Assembly: GCA_900323505.1 (NCBI GenBank)
Contig: OOIN01000017.1
Location: 1-64,000 of the forward strand
Length of the DNA: 64,000 nucleotides
DNA from: Ustilago trichophora
Lineage: Eukaryota; Basidiomycota; Ustilaginomycetes; Ustilaginales; Ustilaginaceae
Direction of reading: 5' to 3'
The notes below the pieces were generated by a model. The model was not told where the DNA came from. It ran no database searches and was given only the letters and a program-made list of their open reading frames with translations. Positions 1-9,763 of the stretch are shown piece by piece (the first letter of the stretch is position 1; every line of letters begins with the position of its first letter). A program made the position numbers and the translations under genes.

Positions 1-150
1 TAACCCTAACCCTAACCCTAACCCTAACCCTAACCCTAACCCTAACCCTAACCCTAACCCTAACCCTAACCCTAACCCTAACCCTAACCCTAACCCTAAC
101 CCTAACCCTAACCCTAACCCTAACCCTAACCCTAACCCTAACCCTAACCT
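1..150. repeat. Telomere, (TAACCC)n
   Basis: Twenty-four perfect TAACCC units run from base 1 to 144 and are followed by a slightly degenerate unit (taaccta). The C-rich strand reads inward from the end, as expected for the left end of a chromosome with a TTAGGG-type telomere. This marks the window as a true chromosome terminus, not an interstitial block. Confidence 0.98.
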
Positions 151-611
151 AACTGGCAATTGTGAAGAGCTATTGATATGGTGACACTCTCCTGGAGCTC
201 AGGAAGGTCAAGAGCAGAATATTGTAGAGCCAGCATGTCTGGTTGCTGAGATACAGGGACATGGCTGTAAAGCAATGTATATAAACCCTTTGGGTGCTTG
301 GAGTGAAAAACTCAAGTTGTGGCATCTTTTGAGTGCAGAGACCTGAGGAACGCAAACATGATTGAATTAATTGATGATTTTGGGGGACCCAGCTTAACAG
401 GAGATGGGAATTGATTACAAATTATTTCCAATTTGCACAGAGCAGCCAAGCAGGCCCGAAGCTCCCAGCCAGGAAACACGAGAATCTTTTTGGTGGAGAG
501 CAAATTTTTTCAAGTCGAAAGGAAATCTGGGGGTCAAAGCTGAATTTCAGAGTGGAGGCCAAAATCCCCCCCAACTGGATGGAACGAGACCTCCTGCCAA
601 ATGGCTGGAAG
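151..611. other. Telomere-proximal non-coding segment
   Basis: About 460 bases between the telomere repeats and the first credible gene. Open frames of about 100 codons occur on both strands, but none shows a recognisable domain, composition or start context. No tandem repeat stands out. It is best read as subtelomeric spacer and the 3' flank of the gene ending at 612. Confidence 0.5.
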
Positions 612-1637
612 TCACGATGATCCTCCTTTTGACTGATACCCAAAGATGCTATCGAGCCTCCATTCTGCTACCTTGCACACTGTTTCTCTATGATAGATGG
701 CATCTCGAAAGAATCCACTGAATGCCCACCTGTTTGCAGCAGCAGAGTGTCCAGGAGGAACGAAGGGTCTGGTCCTGTGGTAAAAAGATCGAGAGTTGAG
801 GATGACCAAGTCCATAGGTTCAACAAGGATCTTGACTGAGAACTCTGGTAACTCGATCCAAGCAGCTTTTCCAAAGTTGAATAAGAAGGATGGAATGCAG
901 TCATCATTGTCGAGATGGATGCCACCTGCAAAGTTCGAGAAGAAGGCTACAGTAGTCCACCAGGGATGGAGAAGCTCGATGCTTTTGGAACCAAAGATGG
1001 ATGCTAGCCACTTTCTGCCTTTGGATCGAGATGAAATGTTGCTCCTGAAGCTGGGATGGATCAAAGGTTGTGCAGTTCTCATCACCAGGTCTGTGTGCAT
1101 CCTTGCCCAGAAGAGAAGATCGAGTGCTTCAGGTTTGTATTGAGGGTCAGTGGTCTCCTTGGTGAAGTCCAGAGTCTGTTTGCCTCGAGAGTGCCAGATT
1201 CCTAGGTGATGCTGGATGACTTTTCTCTTGGTGAGCTTGATCTTGAGCTTCTGTGTGCTGATTGTCGAGATGGGGATGGGTTTCTTTGCCAGATATTGAT
1301 CATAAAGGTGCTTGCCTATGAGGGAACTCTTCTTGGCTTCGAGAAACTTGGCATAGCTGGTGGGTGCAATCCTCTGGAGCACGATCTCTTTGGTGTCTCT
1401 GTCTGCTAGAGTAAGGTTGGGTCGAGTTGAATGGCTGCTGCTGCCTTCTGCTAGTGCTTTGCACTCGATAAGATCAAACTGGCTGAGGTCTGTGTGCCTT
1501 TTGATATGATGTTGTCGAGACAGATCAATGTGGGTAGATTCTTCCTGGGAGTCTCGATAGCTCTGCCTCCTGCAGGCATCTCTCTCTGCATTCCTCTTCC
1601 TCTTTCGATCCAAAGCTGCTTCACCCTTGGCTGGCAT
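612..1637 (-). CDS. TET/JBP-like 2-oxoglutarate/Fe(II) dioxygenase (copy 1)
   Basis: Predicted 341 residues from the ATG at 1637; the frame is open 30 bases further upstream but without another ATG. The N-terminus is basic (RKRKR). The C-terminal half carries a dioxygenase core: iron ligands H241-x-D243 (GGIHLDND) and H287 (FYHR), and a co-substrate arginine R303 (NRWAFSGFF). Ahead of the core is the motif HHLGIW, shared with the neighbour at 1865-3307, which has the same 43-residue spacing from Asp to the distal His. Family knowledge: fungal TET/JBP proteins oxidise 5-methylpyrimidines in DNA and are expanded in basidiomycetes, often beside transposons. Assignment to TET/JBP rather than to a generic 2OG dioxygenase is inferred from motif style and context. 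An upstream exon cannot be excluded. Confidence 0.6.
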   Translation of the reverse strand: MPAKGEAALDRKRKRNAERDACRRQSYRDSQEESTHIDLSRQHHIKRHTDLSQFDLIECKALAEGSSSHSTRPNLTLADRDTKEIVLQRIAPTSYAKFLEAKKSSLIGKHLYDQYLAKKPIPISTISTQKLKIKLTKRKVIQHHLGIWHSRGKQTLDFTKETTDPQYKPEALDLLFWARMHTDLVMRTAQPLIHPSFRSNISSRSKGRKWLASIFGSKSIELLHPWWTTVAFFSNFAGGIHLDNDDCIPSFLFNFGKAAWIELPEFSVKILVEPMDLVILNSRSFYHRTRPFVPPGHSAAANRWAFSGFFRDAIYHRETVCKVAEWRLDSIFGYQSKGGSS

Positions 1638-1746
1638 GGCTGGAATGGATGATTGGATTGCTGGCAAGTGGATATGGAACGATGATGGATGATTCTATGG
1701 TGGAGCTGGTGTCTACTGGTTGAATCTTTCTCGAGAGCCCAGCCTG

Positions 1747-1910
1747 GAGGGGGACTTGTCTCTTTCAGCCATTTTTGCTTCGACAAACAGGCAAGTCCCC
1801 CTCTGTGCTCACCAGCCAAAATTCATTGCCTGATTCTCGAAAGCAATTTTGGCTGGGGGACTTGTCATTCTGGACTCTTTTTTACAGCTCCAGAGGCAAG
1901 TCCCCCAGCC
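1747..1910. repeat. Three interleaved perfect inverted repeats
   Basis: Inverted repeat 1: 1747-1758 (GAGGGGGACTTG) pairs with 1792-1803. Inverted repeat 2: 1812-1823 (CCAGCCAAAATT) pairs with 1845-1856. Inverted repeat 3: 1851-1864 (GGCTGGGGGACTTG) pairs with 1897-1910. The GGGGGACTTGTC arms of 1 and 3 are also direct repeats, so alternative pairings are possible. The block lies between the two dioxygenase genes and overlaps the stop codon of the second. It may be a terminator-like RNA fold or the relic of a small mobile element. Confidence 0.8.
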
Positions 1911-3307
1911 TCACCGCACTGCTCCACCCTGCGCTTCTTTGATGCTGCTTGCCGCTCTGCCTCTTGCTCCTCCTCTGCCTTCCTTGCGTAGTATGTATGG
2001 TTGTGCTTCTTTGGCTCTCTCTGTTGCTGAAGCCCTTTGCGGAAGAAGCAGCTGATGGCCATGCGCTCTCCAGGGTCTGATCTTGCCTTTACATGAGCTG
2101 GGTGTTGGACGGTGAGGTGTTCCACGCTGTTGGAAAGGAACATGACGATGTCTTGTGGTTGCAGCTCCACTGCTATGCCATACTCTGGCAGCTGCAAGAG
2201 AGCATGTTGTCCGAGGTTGACCAGGATAGACACGTCTGCATCCTTCACGTCTTTGTGCACATTGCTGGAGAAGCCAAGGAATGGTGAGATGGTGGAGTAC
2301 AGCGGGTGGCAGTACCGGTCCAGGTCATCCACTTGCTTCTCTGCCCAAGGGAAGTGGACATCCATGCGCTCTTGAAGCTCTGACCTGAAGGTATCACAGA
2401 GACCAGAGTGGCCATTCTTGATGATGGGGAGAACAAACTTGCGGGTGAACTCTTTGAACCAGATGCAGAACTCCGCCACAGCTTGCCTGCCTTCCTCCCT
2501 GCCTGGCTGCTGAGTCTCTTCCAATAGAGTCAAGCTGACCATCATCTTGTCGTACCAGATGCCAAAGTGGTAGTGTGGAAAGTGCTGCTGCTGATCCACT
2601 GTCTGCCGAGTGTCTGCCTTGTGTTTCTTGCACTTGGCTGTCTCCATGACCTTGCGGAACAAGGTGGCACCTTTGCTATAGCTCTTGGTCATGCTGGAGG
2701 CAGCAGACTCAGTGGCCGGACAGAAGCGCTGGAGGAAGACATTCCCGGTCTTGCTGTCCTGGAGGCTGATGTTGTGGGTGTAGACTGTGTTCTTGCAGTC
2801 ATCAAAAGAGGTGATGGCCTGGCCGGTGATGATGGGCAAGGTCCAAGAGCACTTTGCCTGCCGATCCTTCTCCATTACCTTGTACTGTTTGTCAAGGGTG
2901 TACGTCTTGGCATTGATGGACGCAAGGCTGTACTGCAGCCTCTTGATGCGCTTCTGATCTGCTTGAGAAGTGCCGCCAGGTACAGGTATGTATGTCATTG
3001 TGGTGTGATGTACCATGGGAAGTGTGATCCAACTCAAAGAGACGTGTCCAGTTTGGATTTTGATCCATCTCTTTGAGACATGTCCAGTTTGGATTTTGAT
3101 CCATCTCTTTGAGACGTGTCCAGTTTGGATTTTGATCCGTCTCTTTGAGACGGACTGATTTTGAATTTTCATCCATCTCTTTGAGACTGACTGATTCTTG
3201 GAATTTGCGCGTCTCTTTGAGATGGACCAATTTCTGAAATTTGCGCGTCTCTTTGAGATGGACTCATTCAACCTCATTGACGCGTCAGGCCTCCACTTTG
3301 TCTGCAT
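1865..3307 (-). CDS. TET/JBP-like 2-oxoglutarate/Fe(II) dioxygenase (copy 2), repeat-bearing N-terminus
   Basis: Predicted 480 residues from the ATG at 3307. ATGs at 3277 and 2998 are alternatives; the last would drop the repeats. Residues of about 15-95 are encoded by a 36-bp tandem array giving 12-residue repeats of the type VSKRWIKIQTGH, rich in Lys/Arg, with no stop in any unit. The catalytic core has H351-x-D353 (NVHKDVKD), distal H397 (SVEHLT) and R415 (ERMAISCFF), preceded by a YHFGIW motif. Layout and spacing match the copy at 612-1637, so the two are divergent paralogues. The C-terminus is charged (EEEQEAERQAASKKRR). Likely nuclear and DNA-acting if it is a true TET/JBP member (inference). 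The start is the least certain part. Confidence 0.55.
   Translation of the reverse strand: MQTKWRPDASMRLNESISKRRANFRNWSISKRRANSKNQSVSKRWMKIQNQSVSKRRIKIQTGHVSKRWIKIQTGHVSKRWIKIQTGHVSLSWITLPMVHHTTMTYIPVPGGTSQADQKRIKRLQYSLASINAKTYTLDKQYKVMEKDRQAKCSWTLPIITGQAITSFDDCKNTVYTHNISLQDSKTGNVFLQRFCPATESAASSMTKSYSKGATLFRKVMETAKCKKHKADTRQTVDQQQHFPHYHFGIWYDKMMVSLTLLEETQQPGREEGRQAVAEFCIWFKEFTRKFVLPIIKNGHSGLCDTFRSELQERMDVHFPWAEKQVDDLDRYCHPLYSTISPFLGFSSNVHKDVKDADVSILVNLGQHALLQLPEYGIAVELQPQDIVMFLSNSVEHLTVQHPAHVKARSDPGERMAISCFFRKGLQQQREPKKHNHTYYARKAEEEQEAERQAASKKRRVEQCGEAGGLASGAVKKSPE
3031..3270. repeat. 36-bp tandem array with a palindrome in each unit
   Basis: Seven units start at about 3031, 3067, 3103, 3139, 3175, 3211 and 3247. 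Each opens with GTCTC-TTT-GAGAC or a one-base variant, a five-base-pair hairpin with a three-base loop. The first three units share the tail GTGTCCAGTTTGGATTTTG; the last three diverge. The period is a multiple of three and the frame stays open on the minus strand, so the array probably encodes the N-terminal repeats of the dioxygenase at 1865-3307. Confidence 0.9.
3278..3287. promoter_or_regulatory. Palindromic ACGCGT (MluI cell-cycle-box-like) site
   Basis: TGACGCGTCA is a perfect 10-bp palindrome containing ACGCGT, the core bound by MBF-type cell-cycle factors in fungi. It abuts the ATG at 3277 of the repeat-bearing dioxygenase and recurs upstream of the RecQ gene. A regulatory role is inferred. 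Confidence 0.4.
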
Positions 3308-3368
3308 TTTCACAGACTCTGGAAATGCAATTAATGATTTATTTTGAGAAACATGCAAAGTCTTCTAT

Positions 3369-6300
3369 CTACATAGCCGCTGCTTCTACAGCCGCTGCAA
3401 ACATGGCAAATGCCAGAAGCATACTCTCACCTTTGTAGGTCACGGCTGTACCTAGCTCACCTTGTACCACTACCGCATGTGGGTCCATCTGATCCAAGCC
3501 AATCAACCGCAGCACATTGGCAGTGTGCTCTCTGCATCTGAGCACTGCCGCAACTACGGGCAGCACAATGTCAGCATACCTGCGTGAGCATGCTGTAGAA
3601 TTGGTTGAGCTGGTGTTGGCGCAAATGTTGATGGGAACCAGACATGCGTAACAAGCAATGTGCTTTGCTTTCTGCATGCGGCGCTTGAGGCCGCCAATGT
3701 AGGTTGCATTGATGCGTGGCTCTGATTGTGGCAACTTGTCCTTGATTTGCGGCCAGCAGTTGCAGTTGCTGAAAGAGTGTCGGATTCCATGTTGTCCAGA
3801 GCATGTGTGCTGGTTGCGGAAGAGGTAACACAAAGAGCACACACCGGCAAGGCTCTGCAGTAGCGATCTGCTGCTTGATGTGTCAATGTCAATGTGCACA
3901 GGTGGATGTGCCGGTGATGGACTTAGGCTGAATGCAAATGGCGGAGGCGTAAAACTGAGAACCGGCAATGCTGGCTGAAGCTGGTTTTGAGCAGTGGAGG
4001 ATAATATCTGGTTTGGCGCTCCTCTGCTTGCTGAGTGCTGATGGTTCAGGTCTAGAGCTGCCGTAAAACCTTGATGCCGCCGCTGACGTGGTGTAGGTGA
4101 ATCCAAGGCCGTGGTGCTGACTTGCAACCGCCTACTGCTGCTGTTTGCAGCTTGGAGTTGACCAGCAGTCTGGGTCTTGCCATTCTGCTGCCGCTCACGC
4201 TTGTCAGACTCTGGCGGTGACTCCAAGCCAATGATCTTCTTTGGCGGTGTGACTGGTCCTTCCACACGCTGCTGGCAGAGGTCGCACAGCGCAAAGTCTG
4301 GCTGGCTGAGGCAAGTCACCGGCATTCCGTCCAGATAGCGTGAGATGGCCAGACGCCGGCAAGTACGCTCCTCTATGTAGAGCTGCACCTGTGCTTCACG
4401 TGTTTGGACTCTGGTGGCCAACAGCACCGCTGATGCTCCACTGCCACTACGTCCAGCGCGTCCTGACTCTTGCACGTAACTGACCATGTCCCATGTATCA
4501 CCGCAATGGACCACCAGACTGACATGTTGCGGATTGATGCCTGTGCCGATAGCTGTTGTTCCAACAATGACGCGTTTGCCAGTGTTGGTCTCTGTGGCAG
4601 AACACCGCAACCATGTTGAAACCGTTCTCTGCTTCTGCTCCTCTGGCATGTCTGCGATCACGCAAGTGCAATTGAGATCCTCCGCTGTGGTTTGTGCTGC
4701 AGTGGTGGACTTGCAGAAGATCATCACTGCACCGGCAGGGTGAGCTTCAAGGAGACGCTTGATTTGGAATGGCATTTCCACACTTGATGTAAGTTGCTGG
4801 ACCTTGTAGGAGATGTTTTTGCGGTTGGTGGCCGCCCTGATCATGCCAGTACCATCTTGCGGGAGACAGAGTGTGGTCTTGAAGGTGGGAACCAGAGTTG
4901 GTGGCAGCGTAGCCGTAAGGAAGTACTGCTGCACCCGCACAGCAGAGATGAGTGCCTTGATCTTCTCCATTGCCGGACGGAAGGTGTTTTGAGTTACGCA
5001 GACATGGCACTCATCAAAGAAGATGGCTGCCAACCGCTTCTGCTGATCCAACTCTTGCGCCCAGTTGGCAAATGCTTGACTGTAGCAGTTCTCTGCTGCA
5101 ACAAAGACCAGCTGACTGCCCTCTACTCTGTCTGCACTCCGGTAGCCTGTCCACTTGCTTGCCACAATTCCAACCCACTGACACTGCTCCATCAGATCAT
5201 CTGTGAGTGCAATGAATGGCACCACCACAATAATGACAGAGGCTGGCGGCAGCCAATGCAGCGGTGCCATGAAAAGTGCAGACTTGCCGGACCCAGTGGC
5301 CATGACAATGATCAGTGGTGTCTCCTTGGCATAGATGGCATTGAGCGCATAGGCCTGCTCCAGTGTCTTGGTGCGGTGGCTGCCGGTCACCTTGAAGAGT
5401 GCATTGCTGACTGGTTCTGCTAGCACAGCAGAGCGTGAAATGGGGGCAGCAGGCACCGCACTTGTAGCGCTTGGTGGAGCAACTTCAATTGGATGCTCCA
5501 GCCTTTGCTTGACACACCGCATGTCCTCCTGCAAAGCATCCAGCTGCCGCTTCAGTGAAGATACTGCCTTGCAGTCATCTCCTGCTGCCTTTCCTGCCAT
5601 GAGGTGGTCATATGGCTTGACGTCCTCTTCAAAGCGGGATGGCATACCCCAGAATGCATGCCACCGCTCTGACACTTCCAACATGACATCCATGCTCTCT
5701 TGCGTGAGCTGATGCAGCATGCTTGCATCCAGGCCATAGTGCTGCTCTGCAGTCCGTGTTGAATGTCCAGCTTGAAGATCGTGAGCGCTGTCCAACACCT
5801 CTTCTGCAGTCATGGACCTCGGACGGATGAGCTTGCGGTCAATGCTCACTGCCAGTTGCCGCCAAGTGCGCATGTTGAGGCCAGCCGTGATAGAGCTGAT
5901 GTGCTCCTGGCAGAGTGCTTGCAGCATCTTGGTGACGGCATTTGTCTCCCATGCATTGCCGTGATGGTCCACCAAGAGCATAGAGCTGGCCGCACGGGGC
6001 TGCAGCACTGCATTATGTAGGAGATGGACAAACGGCACCACCTGAGCTACGTAAAAGACCACCATGCATCCCACTGGGTATGGCAGGAAGCGTGGAATCA
6101 CCTTTTGACGTCCAGTGCCTTTCTTGCTGGGCAGAGCGGTGAAGACACTGCCATCATGCACAAAGAGGTTGCGTGGACCAACAAGCGTGTTGGTGTGCTG
6201 CAATTGGAGCAGCTCTGTACCTCTTGCAGGCAGACCGCTACCAAGCTCAATGAGCACCGCAAGCAGCTTGGTGAATTCATTGTGCATGCTGAAGTACGCA

Positions 6301-8358
6301 TTGGCAGCATCTGCATCGAACTCCAACTCATCAGAGTATGGATCCATGAGGGGTTGCGCAGCAGGTACGTTACCAGCAGCAGCACGGCAGAGAACACTGC
6401 TGATGCTCTGCAGCTCCGGAGAAGCGGCCACAAAGCTGAAGTCTGGTTGCATGTTGCGGTGATCATCCAGAATGTGCTTCAGGTTGAGCGCAAGTGATGC
6501 ATCCTCTGGCAAAAGGCAGAGCTGACGTAGCAAAGCTTCTGCCCGCTTTTGCGCACCATGCATCAGAGCTTGGAGACGGTCCACTTGGATGGTCTCTGTT
6601 CCAAACTTGACGCTCTTGAGATCTTGCTGCCAGGAAAAGTGGAAGTTGGTGCCATCATCTTGCGCAAGTACTGTGCCATACCGGTGAAGGGATTGTAGGT
6701 ATGAGCTGGCGGAGCTGCTGGTGCTGTACAGATAGCGCTTCATCTGTAGATCAACCTCGGCAGCAATCTCCTCAGCAGAGCGCTCAATGAGCACACCATC
6801 TTCTGGATCCAACAGCCACTGCCAGAGCACTGCACGGCAGCAGAACTCCAAGCTGGCAATGATGGACGTAGCGGCATTGACTGGAATGGGAGTGCCATCT
6901 GCGCTGACGCAGAGGTGGAGGAACAGCCGTACCAAAGCAAGCTTGTCATTCTCACCATACACCTCTGGCTGTTGCGTGACCAAGAGGTGAGAGAGTTGGA
7001 GGAGGAGCGGCACTGCCTTGCTTGCCAGATCTTCATCAGTGAGCGGATCAATGTCTGCATCTGCACCGTAGTAAAGATCATGCAGATCTTGCAGTACAGA
7101 GTCCAGGTGTGCGCTGAGACCAAGATGCTCAGTCTGGTCACTGTCACCGTAATAGCCAAAAGAGACACCGTCAAAGACCGCATGGATAAGCAGAGCAAGT
7201 AAAAAGGCCCACATGTCCGCACGTTTCTTGACTGTTGGTAGGCTGAGGTTGTACGGCTGGCTTGGTTCAGGACTGTAGGCACGGAAAGTCTGTTGCACCT
7301 GCCTGCCAGTCTTGAGGAAAGCCGTCATCCATGTTGCGGCTGCTTGCTGTGTCATGACCAATACCCAATGGACAAAGTCTATATGAGCACCAGGCCACAC
7401 CTTTTTTGACTTGCTGAGTGCGCCAATGGCCACAATAGGCTTGCCAGCCCAGTACGCATGCCAACCCAGCTGCTTGGCCCAAGGACCAATGTTGCCGCTG
7501 GCAGATTCAGGCTGAATGCCTGGCTTGAGCAGGTCTGCTTCACGGAGGCAATCTTCATTCTGCTTGAGGAAGGCATCCACCTTTGTCTTGATATTGGCGC
7601 TGATGGTGCTTGCATCCAGAGCGGTGGTGAGAATGGCAGGAGGCGGTGTGGGATCCAGATCTTGATTGCGGACGTGAAGGTAGCGGATCTTCTTGCCGCA
7701 CTCGTGCAACTTCTGCATGGGAACAGGATGGGTGTACGATGCTCTGCCTTTAGCATCAGGATGCCCACGCAGATGCTCGTAGAAAGCAGACTTGGCTTGG
7801 ACGGCATAGGAGCACAAGTTGCAGCGGTAGCCTTGGAAGAGCTCACCCAGCTCAGGAATCATGCGCTCTGGCAGAAGATCCTTGTTGATGCAGACCGTGC
7901 CAGGAGACGGTACATCCAGTTCATCAAGGAGGCTACGCAGCATATCCTTGGCAGACCCAACCAGCGGCTTCTTGTGGACCTTCTTGATGTGAGCCGTGAC
8001 GTGCTTGAAGTCTGGGATGAGCGGCAATTGAGGACAACAGCTGTCCAGGGTGCAGAGCAGGATGCGGGGATGGTCCACCAAGCGTAAGTTGAAGCGTGCC
8101 AGCTGAGCGGTGTGCTGAGGATCCACTGGAGTGGAAATGGCGGTTTCTTGATTTGCGGCTTGGTTGGCAGCAGGGAGAGCGTGACTGAATTCAAAAAATG
8201 CAAATAGTGATGTCAGCTGCTGATCATTGATGATGCGTGGTGATGATTGCCCAAACATACCTGTCCGTATCACTGACTGCGTCAATTGTGTCGATGCCTG
8301 CATCAACAAGTTCAGCAGCAAGTACGCTGTCATCAGGATGGAAAGATTGCTGAGACAT
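3369..8358 (-). CDS. Telomere-linked RecQ helicase fused to a tyrosine-recombinase-like domain
   Basis: Two exons: 8261-8358 and 3369-8184, with an intron at 8185-8260 (GTATGT donor, TTCAG acceptor) that joins the frames exactly; 1,637 residues. Order of parts: a Cys/His-rich finger at about 77-103; a C2H2 finger C154/C157/H170/H174; a helical region; a tyrosine-recombinase-like block with R687 and E690 (ARGTELLQL), K720/K721 (SKKGTGRQKVIP), R808 (RTWRQL), H840 and Tyr849 (AGHSTRTAEQHYG). Then a superfamily-2 helicase: Walker A ATGSGKS (K1000), DECH box 1090-1093, TATLP, and QESGRAGRSG at 1271-1280, followed by C1308/C1324/C1333/C1336, the RecQ zinc site. The tail is low-complexity plus another Cys-rich stretch. 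A telomere-adjacent RecQ gene is known from Ustilago maydis (UTASa). Helicase assignment is firm; recombinase activity is inferred from motifs. Confidence 0.88.
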
Positions 8359-9763
8359 GGTTGAAGAATTTGCTGGCGGTGGATAAAAGTGGTAGAGTAC
8401 GGTAGAGAGAAGCTGGAATGGATTGTTGGATTGATGAGCAATGACGGTCAGCAACGGTCAGAAAGGCACAGTATATATGCTTCAGAGGAGACAAGCAGCG
8501 CACATAGCAAGCACAGTCAGACGTACACTGTCAAGGATTCCAGCAAGCGTAACGGGTTACAGCAACAGCCACTTGAAGCACTCAATGTGTCCAAGAGGGA
8601 AACGTACAAAGGTAAGATGGTTTCACTTGCACTCACGCTCATGCAGACACACACTGCAAAGCAAACAAGTCAAGAAAGGATAGTGCAGAGCTGTGAGCGG
8701 TGTGGAAAATTTTGTTTCAGTGACCGTAAAGCAATCAAGTCAAGAAAGGATAGCGCAGAGCTGTGAGCGGTGTGGAAAATTTTGTTTCAGTGACGGACAG
8801 ACAAAGCTGTGCAGTGAGCAACAAGCAGACAAAGATCTGTGGTGTGTGACGGACAATGGACAACAGACAAAGGTGTACAGCGTGTGAAGGACAGACAAGG
8901 GTGTGGGTGCATGGCGGACAAAGGACAAGTACGTCAAAGTCAAGCTGTGAGAAAAGCTGTCCGTCAAACACAAAGCAAACTCAAAGCAAAGGTCCGCACT
9001 TGGGAGCATCTGAGTTAGCTTTGTTGGTTCCAGTCGTGAGAGTCATTTACTGTTGTCTCAACATTGTCCTTCACACGCTTCCAGACAAAGGAGCCATGAC
9101 TTGACGGACCAGCCGCTGTTCAGAGTGCTGTTGAAGGACGTACATGCTGCCAAGTTGAATTCACTGAAATTTGACGCGTCTGTCAGTCAGTCAGCGCAGA
9201 GTCAAATTGTGTGCGGTGCAATGAGAGTCCGTCTACTCATACCCAGACGCGTCACGCTCCTTGCTCCAAGGACACATTGCGCTCTCAATTTTGAGGCCAG
9301 CATTCTGATCAGAATTTTTGGCAGGCATGATTTTTGACATTGTCTGTCAATGTTTGTATTTGAGTTTTGTCCGTCTGCTGCAGTCCATGGGTACACATTG
9401 GTTGCCGTCACACACCTGACTGCTGTGTGTGCTTGCAGCAGGAATCACTTCCTCAATCACGTCTGCCAGTCAGTCACGTCTGTCACGTCACCAAGCTTGT
9501 CAGTCAGTCAGTCATGTCCGTCACTCATCCTGTCTGCCAGTCAGTGAAGTGACAGACAGCTCAGTGAGTCTGCTGGAGGAGTGGGCCGCTCAGCCAAAAA
9601 GTTGGATTGGTCTGTCAGGCACTAGAGCAGTGTGGGTGAGCGTGTCTGTCACGCTAGCAATTTCCCTGAATTTTGACGCGTCCGTCACCCACCTGTCCGC
9701 TGCCCAGCCAAGGAAAAAGAATTTTCCGTTGCGGCACTGCACCAGTGTTTTTTGACGCGTCCC
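8359..9763. promoter_or_regulatory. Upstream region of the RecQ gene with ACGCGT and GTCA repeats
   Basis: A gene-free stretch between the RecQ start codon and the end of the truncated copy. It contains four ACGCGT cores (9174, 9247, 9676, 9755), three in the longer form TTGACGCGTC, and runs of GTCAGTCAGTCAG near 9182 and 9505. Small open frames here look like shadows of the repeats. No TATA box is evident near the start codon. The ACGCGT cores could place the helicase under cell-cycle control (inference). Confidence 0.5.
8666..8805. repeat. Two-copy 70-bp direct repeat
   Basis: The segments at 8666-8735 and 8736-8805 share most of their sequence (CAAGTCAAGAAAGGATAG onward through TTTTGTTTCAGTGAC), differing at a few bases and diverging at the end of the second copy. 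The pair is carried again in the large duplication at about 12154-12293. No function is apparent. Confidence 0.8.

Noticed and set aside
404..721. A 105-codon frame next to the telomere
   Set aside because: No recognisable features, and it overlaps the 3' end of the dioxygenase gene on the other strand.
3031..3270. CRISPR-like array of regularly spaced repeats
   Set aside because: Units are directly adjacent with no unique spacers, and the genome is eukaryotic. It is a minisatellite.
7458..8087. A 209-codon plus-strand frame opposite the RecQ gene (also at 10946-11575)
   Set aside because: It is duplicated only because the whole region is, and has no domain; shadow of the RecQ N-terminal coding sequence.
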